Source of the DNA: Labyrinthula sp. Ha | Lineage: Eukaryota; Sar; Bigyra; Labyrinthulida; Labyrinthulaceae | Assembly (NCBI GenBank): GCA_015227615.1 | Contig: JAALGZ010000011.1 | Coordinates: 372,001-436,000 of the forward strand | Reading direction: 5' to 3' | Length of the DNA stretch: 64,000 nucleotides | Shown: piece after piece, positions 47,651 to 61,000 of the stretch | How positions within the stretch are numbered: the stretch's first letter is position 1 | How the letters are laid out: each line of letters starts with the position of its first letter | The notes under the pieces: generated by a model | The model's input: the letters and a program-made list of their open reading frames with translations, nothing else | What the model was told of the DNA's origin: nothing | Database searches by the model: none | Made by a program: the position numbers and the translations under genes

Positions 47651-49500
47651 CTTAATTTTTGCTTCGTTTATTTAGATTTGTTTATTAAACGCAGTGTCTA
47701 TAATAACCTTGTTTACAAACTGCGCTTTAAAGTACGATACAAAAAAGTATAAAAAACCACCCTAAAATTTCATATCTGATACTCTTGGTATTTTGGGCTT
47801 TTCCCGACATAATCCTGGTATTAATTGGTTTATTCTATGAAATAAATATTTACTTACTTAATAATATTGTGTGACCAATATATACTAAGAGAATATTGAA
47901 TCTATACTTGTATTATTATAGTTCCATTTTAGCCCATCAATTGATGCATGACGAGCATTTTTCCCAGCAAAAGCTAAATTTCACTCTATATTTCTCTTGC
48001 GACTATCTGGGCAAAAGAATTATATATTTGCATAATAAATTCTTTTATATGCCCGTTGTCTGTATAACTAGTATGTTTAAATATAAAGTCACAAGCTAAT
48101 GTTTGTGTTGGCCTCAGTAAAACCAAAAAGTCGGACATACTATACTTGCGAGAAACTATAGAACTTCTCAGTTCTTGGAAGCTGTACGAGCTAGACACAC
48201 TTCTTCCGCCCAGTTAGAGTATTAGTTTTTTTTTTCATAGCGCCACAAATAATGTTATCTCATATTTTGAAATCACTTTTAGAGATTACTTAACTAGTAA
48301 GCTGTGAAACTACAAAATGAGGTTCTGTGTATAATATTTTCAACTTGTATACAGGAGAATTCACTTGAAAATCTATAGAACAACACAAGTATATACCCTT
48401 ACAGAAAAAGGAGACACTACTAAATAATTACTTTATTACTATACGTGTATTCACAGTGTGTAATAACCTCGAAACATTCTTTCCATGATGGATAAGTACC
48501 AAACTAAACTCTTCTAGGTTCACCTCTGCTTCAGTTTCATGCAATTTGTTTCCTGCTGAAATCCAGTTTTCTTTTTTTCCAAAGTTGATTCAACTTAAGC
48601 TTCACGTACAACTTATAAAGGCAGATATTATTTCTTCGCCTGTTCAGTAGAAACAGGCCATAACTGAGGTGGCAGTCAACTTTGTGGCACCGTTGTTGAA
48701 ACAAGTCACCAAAAGTTCAATCCTGCCATTTTTTAAATTTCAGAACCCCAAGGAAGGAGATATGTTGGTGCGGCATTTTATGAGAACCCCCTCCGAGTAG
48801 GGGCACAACATTCCAAAACCCTTTTAAGAGGTCATTACCGTCTAAGAAATGATTGAGGCCAAATGTCTGTTGATTTACTAAAATATTCTTTCAAAAGGCA
48901 AAAAGCAGATTCTTTATGAAACAGGAATTTAAATCTAGAATACTGTAGATGATAGGATGTGTTTCTTCCATGAACCTTGTGCGATTTAACTGTCTTTCTA
49001 CACAGGTTAACGAGAATAGTTATACGCAGTAGGACAACATCATCAACTCTCTATTACCCAACATATCAAAGCAAGAAGCAGAACTCAAACTTAAAAATGG
49101 TCTATTTGGACAAACAATTTAAAAACTGTAACGATTCTCGTCTCTCAACACTGAAAGCCTAGACTAAATTTGGGTAACAGTAGTAGGTAAGTTGTGAGGA
49201 AAGTATTGGAAATTTAAATTGGTACCATAGGAAAACGAGGAAGAAAAAAGAAGAAAAACCTGAAAATTTTGAAGAATTTAATAAATGCTTGAAAGGAGGG
49301 AAAAAGACTAAGAGGCAGTTGAAGTTTCAATTTAACTTTAGTTTTCCCCTCTCAAAAAAAATGAGAACCTATAACATTTAAATGTTATTTGTTAAGGGTA
49401 TTATCACGATCATTCATATTTTCTATGAAAGAAGAGCCTTTTCTTCATAAAACGTATGGAGAATTTGAAAATACAAATGAAGAACATTGAAGCTCAAAAT
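47651..49500. other. AT-rich spacer
   Basis: No supported gene. At about 48670-48730 there is a tRNA-like stretch (TGGCAG...AGTTCAATCCTGCCA) whose ends pair, but it is only 59 nt long and lacks proper D and anticodon arms. Confidence 0.5.
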
Positions 49501-49587
49501 ACACGGAGCGTCGAGTCCTGGGTACAAGTAACGATTCGATACCACTCCCAAGAAATTAAAAGTAAGTTCTCGTCATAAAGGGGCAAC

Positions 49588-49638
49588 GTAGTTGTGGGCT
49601 AATACTAGTCCCGGCGAGCTTTGACTTCTCGCCACTAC
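49588..49638 (+). other. Compact three-way-junction hairpin structure
   Basis: GTAGT (49588-49592) pairs with ACTAC (49634-49638). Inside are two hairpins: GGGCT/AGtCCC (49596-49612) and a perfect 6-bp stem GGCGAG/CTCGCC (49613-49633) with a 9-nt loop. It is G+C-rich against an AT-rich background. About 50 nt upstream, GATTCGATACC (near 49532) is close to a pol III B box. It could be a decayed tRNA or SINE, or an unrecognised small RNA. Confidence 0.4.
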
Positions 49639-49702
49639 ACAAATTTACTGTACTATCCACTGGTGAACATTTCGAAGTTAGTCGATTTCATTTCTTAAAT
49701 CT

Positions 49703-49721
49703 ACACAAATTAAATTTGTGT
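49703..49721. repeat. 19-bp near-perfect palindrome
   Basis: ACACAAATT and AATTTGTGT flank a single central base. It is followed directly by a second small hairpin, GGGTT-GAAAA-ACCC. The leading CTACACAAATT also occurs at 49635-49645. Confidence 0.85.
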
Positions 49722-49780
49722 GGGTTGAAAAACCCCAGAGATTAAATCGCTCTACTCCGAAGGGGGTTGCTTTAACTTTT

Positions 49781-49813
49781 GAAGTAAACATGAATTATTA
49801 AGTTGTTTACTTC
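49781..49813. repeat. 10-bp inverted repeat with 13-nt spacer
   Basis: GAAGTAAACA (49781-49790) and TGTTTACTTC (49804-49813) are exact reverse complements, with weaker pairing outside. It belongs with the neighbouring palindromes as a hairpin-rich block. Confidence 0.85.
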
Positions 49814-49830
49814 GAAAATAATTTAATAAA

Positions 49831-52800
49831 CAATGCAGCAATCGTCAGCAACATTAAAGGAGTTCCATCAAATAGAACAAGATTTAAAGTAAAGTAATAT
49901 TTTCAATGAACATATGCGCTCCATATACACAAAAGAAAGGTCAAATAGTTTCAGTTGTTCCTTGGAGATTTGATAGAAAATATTTAGAAGAGAAAATACC
50001 CCAACTCCCATGCAACCTTTGATTTCAAATATTGGCGCCTACAGAAGACATCGGAATTAGATTTTATGATGTCCCATAGCTATAGTATAAAAAGAGTCAA
50101 GAAGTTCAAGATACACATGTAGTTTGGAACAATGATACAAAACAAAAGAAGACACGACCAGCAACATATACTTCTAGAAATAAACAAAACGTGACTAATA
50201 AAAACCCAAGTTAAACCATATAGATATTACCTGAGGTACTTCAAAGCTCTCACCAATAAATAAATTTTAAGCAAACAAATATGAGGATAGCTTGTGAATC
50301 AAATTAAAAAAATACAACTATCTTTATCAATCGAAGAACCTCCTGCAATTATATCACAACTATGAAAATAGATAAAATTCAAATATTTGAGTAAGGGAGT
50401 CAACAAAATCTTCACCGGGGCATTACCACTAGCAACCCATCTAAAATTCAAATGAACATTCCAATGCTAAGTCAAGTATTCTATGAACTAAAAAAATGGA
50501 ATGTGGCAACTACTGTCTAGATAAGAGTTAAAAACCCTGAATAATATGATAAGAGTTTCTTCTCTTCCGAACTGACATGGCTGGTTCAATACAATAGTAA
50601 ATAAAATGGAGCTGGAGTTAAGAATAACTACATCGAGACACGTTTAAAAAAACAGAATCTGTAGTAGGGAAGGAGTGGAAGTTCCGACAGATGATGACCT
50701 TATATAGGATTTAGAATGTGTAAGACAGAAGAAGAACAGAAACATTTACTAACTATATAAAAAAACTATAGGTAACTACGAACCAAAGAATTAACACAGA
50801 TATGACAGGGATGCCAGCGAATAAGAACAACCTAGTTGCAAGTCATCTAACTTATTTGGAAGAACTTGAATCTGTCGTAAAACCCTAATACATGGAAACC
50901 ATCTGAACCTGACCAGATAAAAAATAATGCTAAGAATGCCGAAATAGTAGAATACCTTGTGCAACTCGCAGGTGAAGTTTTGGGACATATGTATACTTGT
51001 ACAGAAACAAATAGTAGAAATTTCTTCGTCAATTATGAATACACTTTACTCGAGGGCTCAGCTATAAAGATCTAGGGAACTATCGGCAAATATATCTCGT
51101 GAACAATTCTTACAAACTCTTGACAGTTATAACTAATGAGAATATTAAGCCTCTGATACCAGAACAATACGCCATTGCCAGGTAAGGCTTTGAAAACGAC
51201 CTGAAACATAAGAAAAATAGTGGTACTATTGAACCTCTGCAAGATACATAAGAGATAGAAGCTGTTCTGTACATTCGCAAACTCCCAAGAAGCCTTTCAT
51301 ATCTATAACCATAATTTGACCAAAATATCTATGATTAATCTTGGTCGTTTATAAGACATTATTAATACTATCGTGTACACTTAGCATTTTATAAATGTTC
51401 AGGTGAAAATAAACTCAGAAGTGAGTAGAACACTAAGTGTCTCCCATGGTATTCTTCAGGAAGGTTCGTTGAATCAAATTCCCTTCATCGTGGTTTTGGA
51501 TTTTATCCTTCGGTGAATCTTAAGAACTTTAAATACTAAACCGGGATAAGAACACACTTTCGGGTATAATTTAGTGCTTATTGACAACATTTGCTTTATC
51601 TACGAAAAATTTTGGGTAGATAACGGTCTTTTTTTGTTTATGAAGATGTATTCAATGTTTTTTGCTATAAATAAATATAAATAAGCCCAGGTTCACGGGT
51701 ATTGTGACTCAAAGACCCCCCCATTGCTTATCCACTGCTCACGCGAAGTAGCTTGTAAAATACTTGGTTTTTGGGAGGGGAGGGAAGAGGACGCGAATAT
51801 TTGCGGCTAATATGATCATCAGCCTCAGTTCATACGATCTTGGACTAGAATGTACGAAGATACACTAACATAGAGCAAAAGCACTAATCACTAAACGATA
51901 TATTGCAAAATTGTGTCATGTACTATCTCAACTAAGCAGCCTACTCGTAAATATCTTTGAAACAAAATCAGTCTTCATTTAAGAATATAGATGACAATAT
52001 TTGCAGCGGTCAGATACAGTTTAAGAACTAAAATGTACCAATGGATAGTATCTTGTTCAAAATAAAACAAACCCTGAGAAACAATAAGATAATTAACATG
52101 TGGTAGTTAAATGTGGTAAAAGTACTCATATTGACTACACTGAGCTATATATCTTAATTCTGGAGCCTAGAAGAAGATCTGCAGTCATAAAACCGTGTTA
52201 ACTTTCTCATATAACTAAACTCTCAATAGGTGTATGCTCGCAGCATGGAACTTAAGACGACTGATTGAAGATCAAGAAGCTAATATCACTGGATTTGTAC
52301 TTCTTAATAGCATTGGTAAAGAAAAGATTAACCCGCTAAAGAACTTCATGAACAATGAAGAAGTATTGGACAAACTGTTTGGCCAAATCTTTTCAATCTA
52401 TTGACACTCTTATCTTTCGAAATAAACCAGTCTTAAAACCACCCAACCACTATACTGAATACCCTAAATCCCCTCAAATCTACCATTCTCACGTGCAACT
52501 GATATTTTTGTGTTCAATTTTTATTCAACTGTAGTCTCATCGATCATTCCCGTCCCTCAGAGAACTATGGTCTTAACCCTTTGTGAATCGTCCAGCATAA
52601 ACACATTCCTTATTCACTAGCAACAAAAGGTAGATACTCAGTAGACAAACAAAGGAATAAACACTAAAATCTAGCTAAAAATACCTTGATCTATTTCTTG
52701 ATAACCTTGCTTGAGCAGTAATAATTCTGCACTAACCTAAAAGTGAAGACGGATCGTGATATGAAAGGAGCGAGGAAATACATGAAACAGGGGGATACAA

Positions 52801-53877
52801 TCAAACAGAAGACCCAGTTGTGACAAATTATCTAAGTTGTGTTCAGTTACCATGGATATTGACTTATTTTGACATCAGAACGTGTAGATGTTTTGTTCCA
52901 TAACACGTTTCTGATATCTCAATCCTTAGGTGGATCTCTGTGTTTTCACTTGGATATGAGATTTGATGTTGGGGTTCCATAAATTTGACCAAGATGAGGA
53001 ACACGAGCTGACCACGAAGACAGTTGATTGGTAATTTACAATATGGTTCCAAAGAAACAAAATCAAACGGTGATATACCAAAAAAAAGAAAACCATTTAG
53101 AGCAGTGATAGCATATCTAGGAAGATATCTCTACTCGGTGTTAGTGTAACATGACAACTAATGGTTCTAGCAAATAGGTGATATATGTGTGTATTGATAC
53201 TTAAGCGTCAGTCCTAACCTTTCTTCGTAAAAAATAAACTGTTAAGCCTTTTTTTGTAACAAGTTGAATTAGACTTATCGGTTTGGTATACAATTCTCTT
53301 TTACTTGCATAAGGTATGCTCCGGTTAAATTGTAGCATGGAGAATTCTATGTCATCGCCTTATCTGCTTGGATAGAAGGAATCCTAAACTACCTAATGAA
53401 CAGATCTATGACTGAAATAGTATTCAAATGCTCAATGCACAGTTTCTAGATAATTATGCACTAGAGAAATTACTTGACAGGGAACATCTTGCCTGATGAT
53501 GATGTATGTTGGGGCCATGAGACTAAATGAATATATCTTCAGTAACATGTTTCTACAAGTGTGATCAAGTGTTACTTCTTCGTGATTAATACATTTACTG
53601 CAAAAAAATCTTGGGTGTTGTCACTAATATCAAAGCTTGTATTTTCTGATACATTTCACAATGTCTTATTTTGCATACAAAACTGTTTTGGCTTTTATAC
53701 ATTTCAGGTCCTCTTGCTGTACATGCAACTGGTAGATAAAACGGTTAACCAGCATAAATCCCTGGGCATTACAACGTAAAAATTAAGTGATGAAAAAATG
53801 AGCTGTGGTAAAAGTGTGCAAGCAACAATTAGAAGCTAATTCTTTTGAAAATCATGAACTTATTAGTCCAGCGAAAG
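49831..53877 (+). other. Spacer, possibly the 5' part of the plus-strand LINE
   Basis: No intact gene. Coding-like plus-strand fragments occur (for example VVPWRFDRKYLEEKIPQLP near 49960 and LIEDQEANITGFVLLNSIG near 52260). None carries a diagnostic endonuclease motif, so the link to the LINE is inference from position. Confidence 0.3.
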
Positions 53878-55000
53878 TGACAGAATTGGAAATCACCAAC
53901 ACTATTATATTCTACAAAAAAGGATTTCGCACGCACGTGCAATAACTTCAGACCAATATCCCTCTTAAATACAGCATACAAAGCAGCAATCCAACTTCCC
54001 AATAATAGGTCAAAACCTTTAGTCAAAACAATAAAGGATTAACAAACTGGTTTCAGAAAAAATGTAGGAGTTTGAAAAAAGTTTAGCTGCTTTTCAACCA
54101 TGCTAAGTTGAGCGAACTAGTAAGTAGAAAACATTGGCTGCATTCGTTGGCTTAAAATAGGCTTTTAACAGTTGCTTGTATCAGTTATTAAAACCACTAT
54201 AAGAAAAAAGAAAGCAAGGCCCCAAAAATGTTAACGTAGCTCTATATCTATATAGCTACACAAGTGCCCAAGTAAAACCAAATTTAGAATTAAGTAGAAC
54301 AGTCATCATTAACCGATGGGCTCTGCGTGGCAATAGCCTAAGTTCTACTTTGTTTATGATAGTGCTTGGCAACGTATAATAGCGATGTTTACCTTAGCCA
54401 AAGAAAAATTACCCAGAAGCAGAAGTTTTTTTCAAAAATGCTTTGTTGTTTGCAGATGATATCTGTTTCTAGTACCATAAGAGAGAAATGATAACAGATT
54501 TTGTAAATATAAGCCTCGAGGTTTTCTTCGGCTCACTTCTCAAAACCAATATTGAAAAACAAATAATTGCAATTGTCCAAAAATGGCAGGTAGAAGGAAC
54601 ATTCTCCAAATTTCAGGTTCATTCTATTTTTAGTGTTACATCTGTGAGATGTTTCAAATGGACTTCGCGTCAAAACATGCTCTGCTTGGATACAAAACGC
54701 TTTGTTTTGAACCGGGAACTGTCACAAAGAGAAGAAGATGGGTCAAGAGATAGCACCATAGCAACAGTGAAATATATCTTGAACCATCTACTAATTGAAC
54801 TAGGCCTGGAAACTTATACCTGGTTCATTAAGGGTGTTGGAGCATTTAAATACCTGGGAATACGCATTACTTGTGATGACACGGTAAAACTGAATCCAGA
54901 TGCTCGGATACATAGAACAAAACTTTGGTGAATAAAGTATCCGCTTTATTGTACACAGAAATATTGCTACAAGAAGGAAGAATATTGTCCTAAAAGCACT
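53878..55000 (+). mobile_element. LINE fossil: non-LTR reverse transcriptase
   Basis: Reverse-transcriptase blocks occur in canonical order on the plus strand. IIFYKKG is followed after a frame change by NFRPISLLNTAYK (about 53938-53980) and QTGFRKNVG (about 54045), then AAFVGLK.AFNSCLYQLL (near 54130-54190, motif A). RWALRGNSLSSTLF (near 54315, motif B) comes next, then LLFADDICF with FADD at 54449-54460 (motif C), and FKYLGIRI at about 54845-54868. Several stops and frame changes show it is dead, although 54488-54931 remains open for 147 residues. The SLLNT and FKYLG forms fit LINEs of the Jockey/I/L1-like range; the clade cannot be fixed. The 5' and 3' ends, tail and target duplication were not found. 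It differs from the minus-strand fossil at 26780-27070 in motif B, so two LINE lineages are present. Confidence 0.8.
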
Positions 55001-58000
55001 GATTTACTCTTGCATGAGTCATGATCGCGATTTCAAGAAACTGAAAAAGAGAAACACTTTAGTAAATGTCAATATACTTTCGCAGAGAGTTAAGTGTCTG
55101 AAAATAGACACAAGAAATACCCAACCGATAGAAGCAGCAAAATAATCCTGTAAGTTAGACGACTCAGACCTGGACTTCCTAGGAATATTAAAAATAAGGC
55201 AAAAATAATAGCTTAGAAAATGTTAATTAGGTGAAGACATCGTTGACCAAAACCTCATTATAACATCTGGTACTCTTCAGAAGAAGTTATATCCGGCAGT
55301 GGTGCCGGGATCAAAATTCCCGATTCACGCTTCAGAACAACCGATTCCATCATCATATCCACCACTGGAAGACCACCAAGAAAATCTGAACCTCTTAAGC
55401 ATCTGGGACATGGTCTTAGACGGAATCAACGCGAAATTTAATTCAAACTAATAAATACAATCTCGACAGGAACGTTAATCGGCATAGATCATGGGTTCCT
55501 AGCTGCACTTTCACCGAACATCTAAACCACTGATTTGTCCAAAAATGTCCAGAAGCAGTGTACACAACGATAAACTGATATTCTTGGGTCAATACAATGT
55601 CCTTGTTCAGCAGGAGGTTTTATGTGATGGAAAATAAGAAGGTGGTAAAGCGGCTTATGCAACATGATCGTCAGAAAACAGAGCATAAACATCAAAAACA
55701 TATTTAATTAACCTCAGCAACCATCCAACAGACAAGCTCAATCATCTTTAACCAGCTAAGAGATATAGAAGGAATGTCCTGAGAATTGGGAGTTACTTTA
55801 TGATCAATTTGTGATTATGTTTTTAGTTTTGGATGTACTTTTAGAAAATTTGGGAAGAAAAATGAATTAACGAAAGAACCGATGCTCAGATGGAAGATAA
55901 CGACAAAGTGATAAAAAATTGGGGCACTAACACATAAGAGAAAGGACAACAGAAGTCATTAAAACAATTAATTGTAACCAGAAGGAAGACAAGGATAAAA
56001 TGATACCTGAAGCTCGTATAAAGATTGATCGGGAAGATAGTTGAATTTGAATGGAAGATACTGATATACATTCGATAAACCAACCAGTCCGCGCAGTGGT
56101 TCCGTAGGCTAGAATGGGCCTCCATCCAGTGGATCGGTAAATCCGACTGCACGACCTTGATTCTATCGCCTTACAGAGGGAGTCAGTGCACTGGTACCTA
56201 GAGCTTTACTTAGCTTAACCTTGCTGTACATTGTTGGATGAGCAAGTGTTTTACAATCCCTTTAAGACTCTACTAAAGTGAAATAGTAGTTTACATTACC
56301 ACAACCCTAGATTTGAGTTTTTAATAGGTTGTTGTTCGTACTTCAATGTGACCCTTCCACGATATAGACGGAAATCTAACCATTGGGAAGGAACTTAGAT
56401 CTTAAGAAATTTAAAACTTATATCAAAGCGGATAACTTATAAGAATTACTTTGGTAGATATTGTAGATAATATGTTTGTGAAATGGAAATCTGCCAACTT
56501 GCCATGTTCTTCTTTAAGAATATCGTTACTGATAATATAACCCTTCATATTAATGGTCTCTGTATCCTATCTTATCAGGAGCGTATTCACTTATAAATCT
56601 GACTTAGAAATTTCATGTCACACCTATGCTAATTTTCTAAACTTCACCAACAATTCCATTAAGTTGCAGTGTTCAAACCAACTTAATAATTATAAGTTTT
56701 CTCATATAAATTGAAACCAGATAAACGTTTTTAGAGACTTTACAAATCCACCAAATTCAGTATCTAAACAATAAGGTTCACTGAATACATCAAACAATGA
56801 CTGCTCATTGTAACTGTGGTTTTCAATCTATATTCAGAGGAAATTTGAATTGAAAAAGTACGGCGTGAACTACCTTAGAATTGTTAAGAAGTCGTTGCGT
56901 TATAGACTTCGATTTACATTCTCATATTTGTTTGTTTTCTACTGGATTATTTGGTTTAGGTGCGAGCCTAAAATTCTTTATTTTCTCCTTCCATAGTTAA
57001 GAAATATGCTTCCTGGGGAGATTATAGTAGTAATATAGTTTCATGCGACCCTCGGAGTTACAAAGATTTCACAGACACCACTCCTTACCAGGATGTAATA
57101 AAATACTAATTTTTAAAATTTAAGGGGCATGGAATATCACAGAATATTAAATTTGATTTTCTTGAGATTTGATTTCTCGGGGCTTTGTTCTCCGTTTAAA
57201 TCTAACTGATCTAACAATTCATTATTTTAATTTCTTCGGTAACAATGCTCAGTAGAGGTTTGACACATATCCAGATCGCTTTCTGCAGTGGAGGTTATCT
57301 TTACCTCTAAAACCAAAAATATATCCAATTTAATTCCAGTGAAGGGAGCCATCCTTGAGACAATATATATATTCAGTACCCTTATTTTATATATTTCCAT
57401 TTACATTTTTTACAAGGTGTGAGTTATAGAAACACTAAGGGATCTAAAAAAAGTCTACTAAAACTGAATCAATTCTAACAGATTTGCTATATTAAACTAA
57501 TCAAAAAGCAGTAAAACTGATATAAAATTTGTTTTTTACTGGTTGCCGATGACAATGTTACTGTTATCGAGGATTATAGCCTACCGAATCCTAAACATCC
57601 AACCTCAAAGAAATGAACCCAAGATTAGTACTTTATTAAACCCATCTAGGACCGTACACCATAGACCTAATTCTCTAAGAGCTATGTAGTCGAAAATGGG
57701 GTAACATTAAGTAGATGGTTCTTTTCTACTTACCTATTTCCACAGTGGTGCTGCAACATTAGGCCGTTAATGTGGATGCGATCAATTACCTCCATGATTA
57801 TAGATTCATAAAACGATTTTTCTAAATACTTTCTTACAGGTATAAAAAAATCTATCATTGATATCGAACTATATTTATATTTGGGTAGCTATCGATAATA
57901 AAAAAAATAAATTACATACTTTTTTATTTCGTATGCAAAATCCTTTTCTTAAATTGAATAGATCTGACATGAGGTGTATTTTTTGTGAGTAAAGATAGGG

Positions 58001-61000
58001 CAGTAAATCTTCAGGAATATTAAGTATCTGTAATTTCAAATACTATTGAGGAAATCTGGATCAAAGCAATATCCTCGCTATATGAAAGAGTTCATTTCGA
58101 CAGAGGTATATCAGATGACTATGTTAGAGAAGCTAAGATTATTCATGTCCCAGTTAATATCTCGTAATGGGAAACAAATGGCTTATTCAATAAAATTACT
58201 TTTTTGTCATTAGCAACAAGAATGTGTTTTGATATGACACCTGAATGATTTCTGATTGAATCCCATTAATCGGCCTAGATATACTTTGAACCAATAATGA
58301 CTTCCCTTTGATAACCAATAAAATCAGATCTAGCAAAGAGGTTAGGGCAAATTATTCTGAATATGTTGGATAATATTTAGAAAGTACAATTTCCTGAAAA
58401 TATATTATGAATACTTTCAAGCCATATGTAGAATAAAGTTGTGGTTTTCGTAAAGCTTATCGCTAACATTTGAGGTTTTGTTTTTTTACGCCATTTCGTA
58501 ACTTGATACGGCGGGAGGCTTAAAAGTGCCAAATTTTTGAATCTCTTGGTATTTTGAATCTAATAATTAGTTGCTAAAAATTGTAATCAGTTTGGGTAGT
58601 CATTAAGTTCATACCCAAGTTGCTTAAGAATCAAATATTTCCTGATAGATTTCTAAAACGAGGGGGAAAATATATTCTTTGACCCATGCTCAGCTCATTT
58701 AAACTACGTATACATAATATATAGCGACACATGTAGCCATGTTTGATTTATTTAAAGTATTAAATATTTTATTAAAGAAAAAACCTTTAAATATTCAAGG
58801 CAAAATTGATTCTAGACTCCTCATGAAAAAGTTGGAATGTACTTTACGATTGAAACAAAGAAATCTGTACAAAATATAATCCTAAGAGAACTAGAAGCTC
58901 AACAATATAAAAGCAAATTAAAAGAATAGTAAGAAATAATTCAACTAGAATCTTTGTTTTTTGATAGCTTAGAGCTATTGGTATAAGAGCTAAGAGGTAT
59001 GGACCTGATCGTTTTACATTTTATCTAAAAACCCAATTAGATAGAATATATATCAATCCAACAAAGTACCTACATTTGTGCATATACTACTGGTCAAGGA
59101 TTACCCAGAAAGTAATAACTTATTTTCTTGAATAAATTGATGGTCAACTATACATTCATCCTTTCGGAAATCCTGGTATATAAATTTTGATCTGCGAAAG
59201 ATGTTCTTTGGTTCTTAAATCTTTAAAGCATAAGGACTTTGATTTTCAATTTTCCTAACTAAAAAATTAATTTCAATGTGACGAAATCACATATATTGGA
59301 AAGCGATCTGCATTTTAATGTATCATAAAGACTAACAAATAGTTAATTGCTGTTTTAAAACTGCATGAAATATAGGAAAGCGCAAAAATAGACTGGTTTC
59401 TTTAATATTGCAAATGATACCTACTTCAGTTGCATGTGAAATATTAGTATCTTTCCATTTATCTGAGTAATTGTGGAAATAGGTTAGCAAGTCTCCCATA
59501 TCCATAGTCTTTTGGCACTTTCATGCAAGTACTCTGGAAATTGATATGGGAAGGTTTGACGAATTTCTTCCAGAGTGTGTATTAAGCAAAACGAAAGAAA
59601 AAAGAATTGCACAGAAATACAGTACGCCTTTAATTAAAACTTAAGTACTTCGTTAACGATGAACTAAATAAATTTAAAGTCCCAAAGTTTTAACTAAGAA
59701 ATTTAATACTTATCTAGTCTGGTATCCTCTATTTAGATACGTTTCAACTAAGTAATCTAGAGATACACTTGTATTTTAATCTTCATAATGATGATCATAA
59801 CGCATAAAAAGTAATATTAGATACCTCTGGCTCTGGTTCCGGCTGCAGCATACCAAAATTAATTATACAACCCTTAGCTTTTAATTGGCTATAAAACATA
59901 TTTTTACATTTTGTGTCGCCTTTTATACATTTTACAAGGTTGGAATCAGCTGCTAATTACTAGAAGCAACATTCGATCAATACTTATGAGTTATCTATTT
60001 TGGGATAAGATGTGCCCCATCTTTAAGAATCTATATATAAAAGACTTGAAGTATGAATAATGTGAAAATACAAAGCTTTTGATCAATGTTTCATAGCGTT
60101 AGTAAATCAGCACAAGTAAGGTCTTTTCAAAAAAGCTCCGAATTTGCTTCTACTTAGCCTTTAGACTGTGTATTCTTAATGATGCAAGCTTTAAATTCAA
60201 AACTTGCCGTATTTTCAATTCGTTGGTTCAGAAAATGATATCAAACTAGTACAGGAATACTATATTTTTATCCGGGTTTCTAAGTTTCTTTTAAAAAAGT
60301 TTTGTAAGATCTCGTAATGTCAGTAAGAAAACGATCATTGAAAGATTGCAACTATTGATTTCTCATTCGCTTTACACTTGTCAAGATAATCTTAGTAGAT
60401 TGCTGAAAGAGTCTGTAGCACGTAACTTGCCAAAAAGTCCGACTCGTCATGTCTGATTTGTTGAGTTTCCAGATCCAAATTGCTAAGGAATTTTGTGATT
60501 TCATATATATTCACAAAACGAGAGCAATATTAGCTTCTAGCAAGTAACAACATGTAAGAAGAGAGATCCACTGACTTATTGAGTTAATGTCAATATCAGA
60601 AAATTCAACGTGGTAATTCGGAATTTGCATTGAGTTTTGCCCTTTTCTCGCATTGAATATGAAAATTGGTTGTTAATTTGAAACTACAATTCTTTTGCGG
60701 TAGATTTTAGCCTTAAGTATATATCTTTGCTTCTTTAAGTACAATTGAGTTTGTAAGTGACCCCGTTTAGCAGTAAATGCGGTGATCAAATAGGTTATGC
60801 AACATTTTCCTAAGATACCACAGCTGAACCGTGATTGCTGACCCCTATAAGAAGTTTTTGTTTATCTCATAATATTTAGAACGTGTGATTTAGATTTCTT
60901 GTCCTTAATAGTTACATCGGTTGCAAATCTTCAGCTGCTACATTTCCCATATCATCGTTATCAAAAGTGACTAAACTGAGAATACTACTTTATGAAAAAA

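Noticed and set aside
48670-48730. Possible tRNA with TGGCAG/CTGCCA ends
   Set aside because: Only about 59 nt, without D arm or a proper anticodon loop; not a working tRNA.
54488-54931. 147-residue frame as a host gene
   Set aside because: It begins right after FADD and contains FKYLG, so it is the continuation of the LINE reverse transcriptase.
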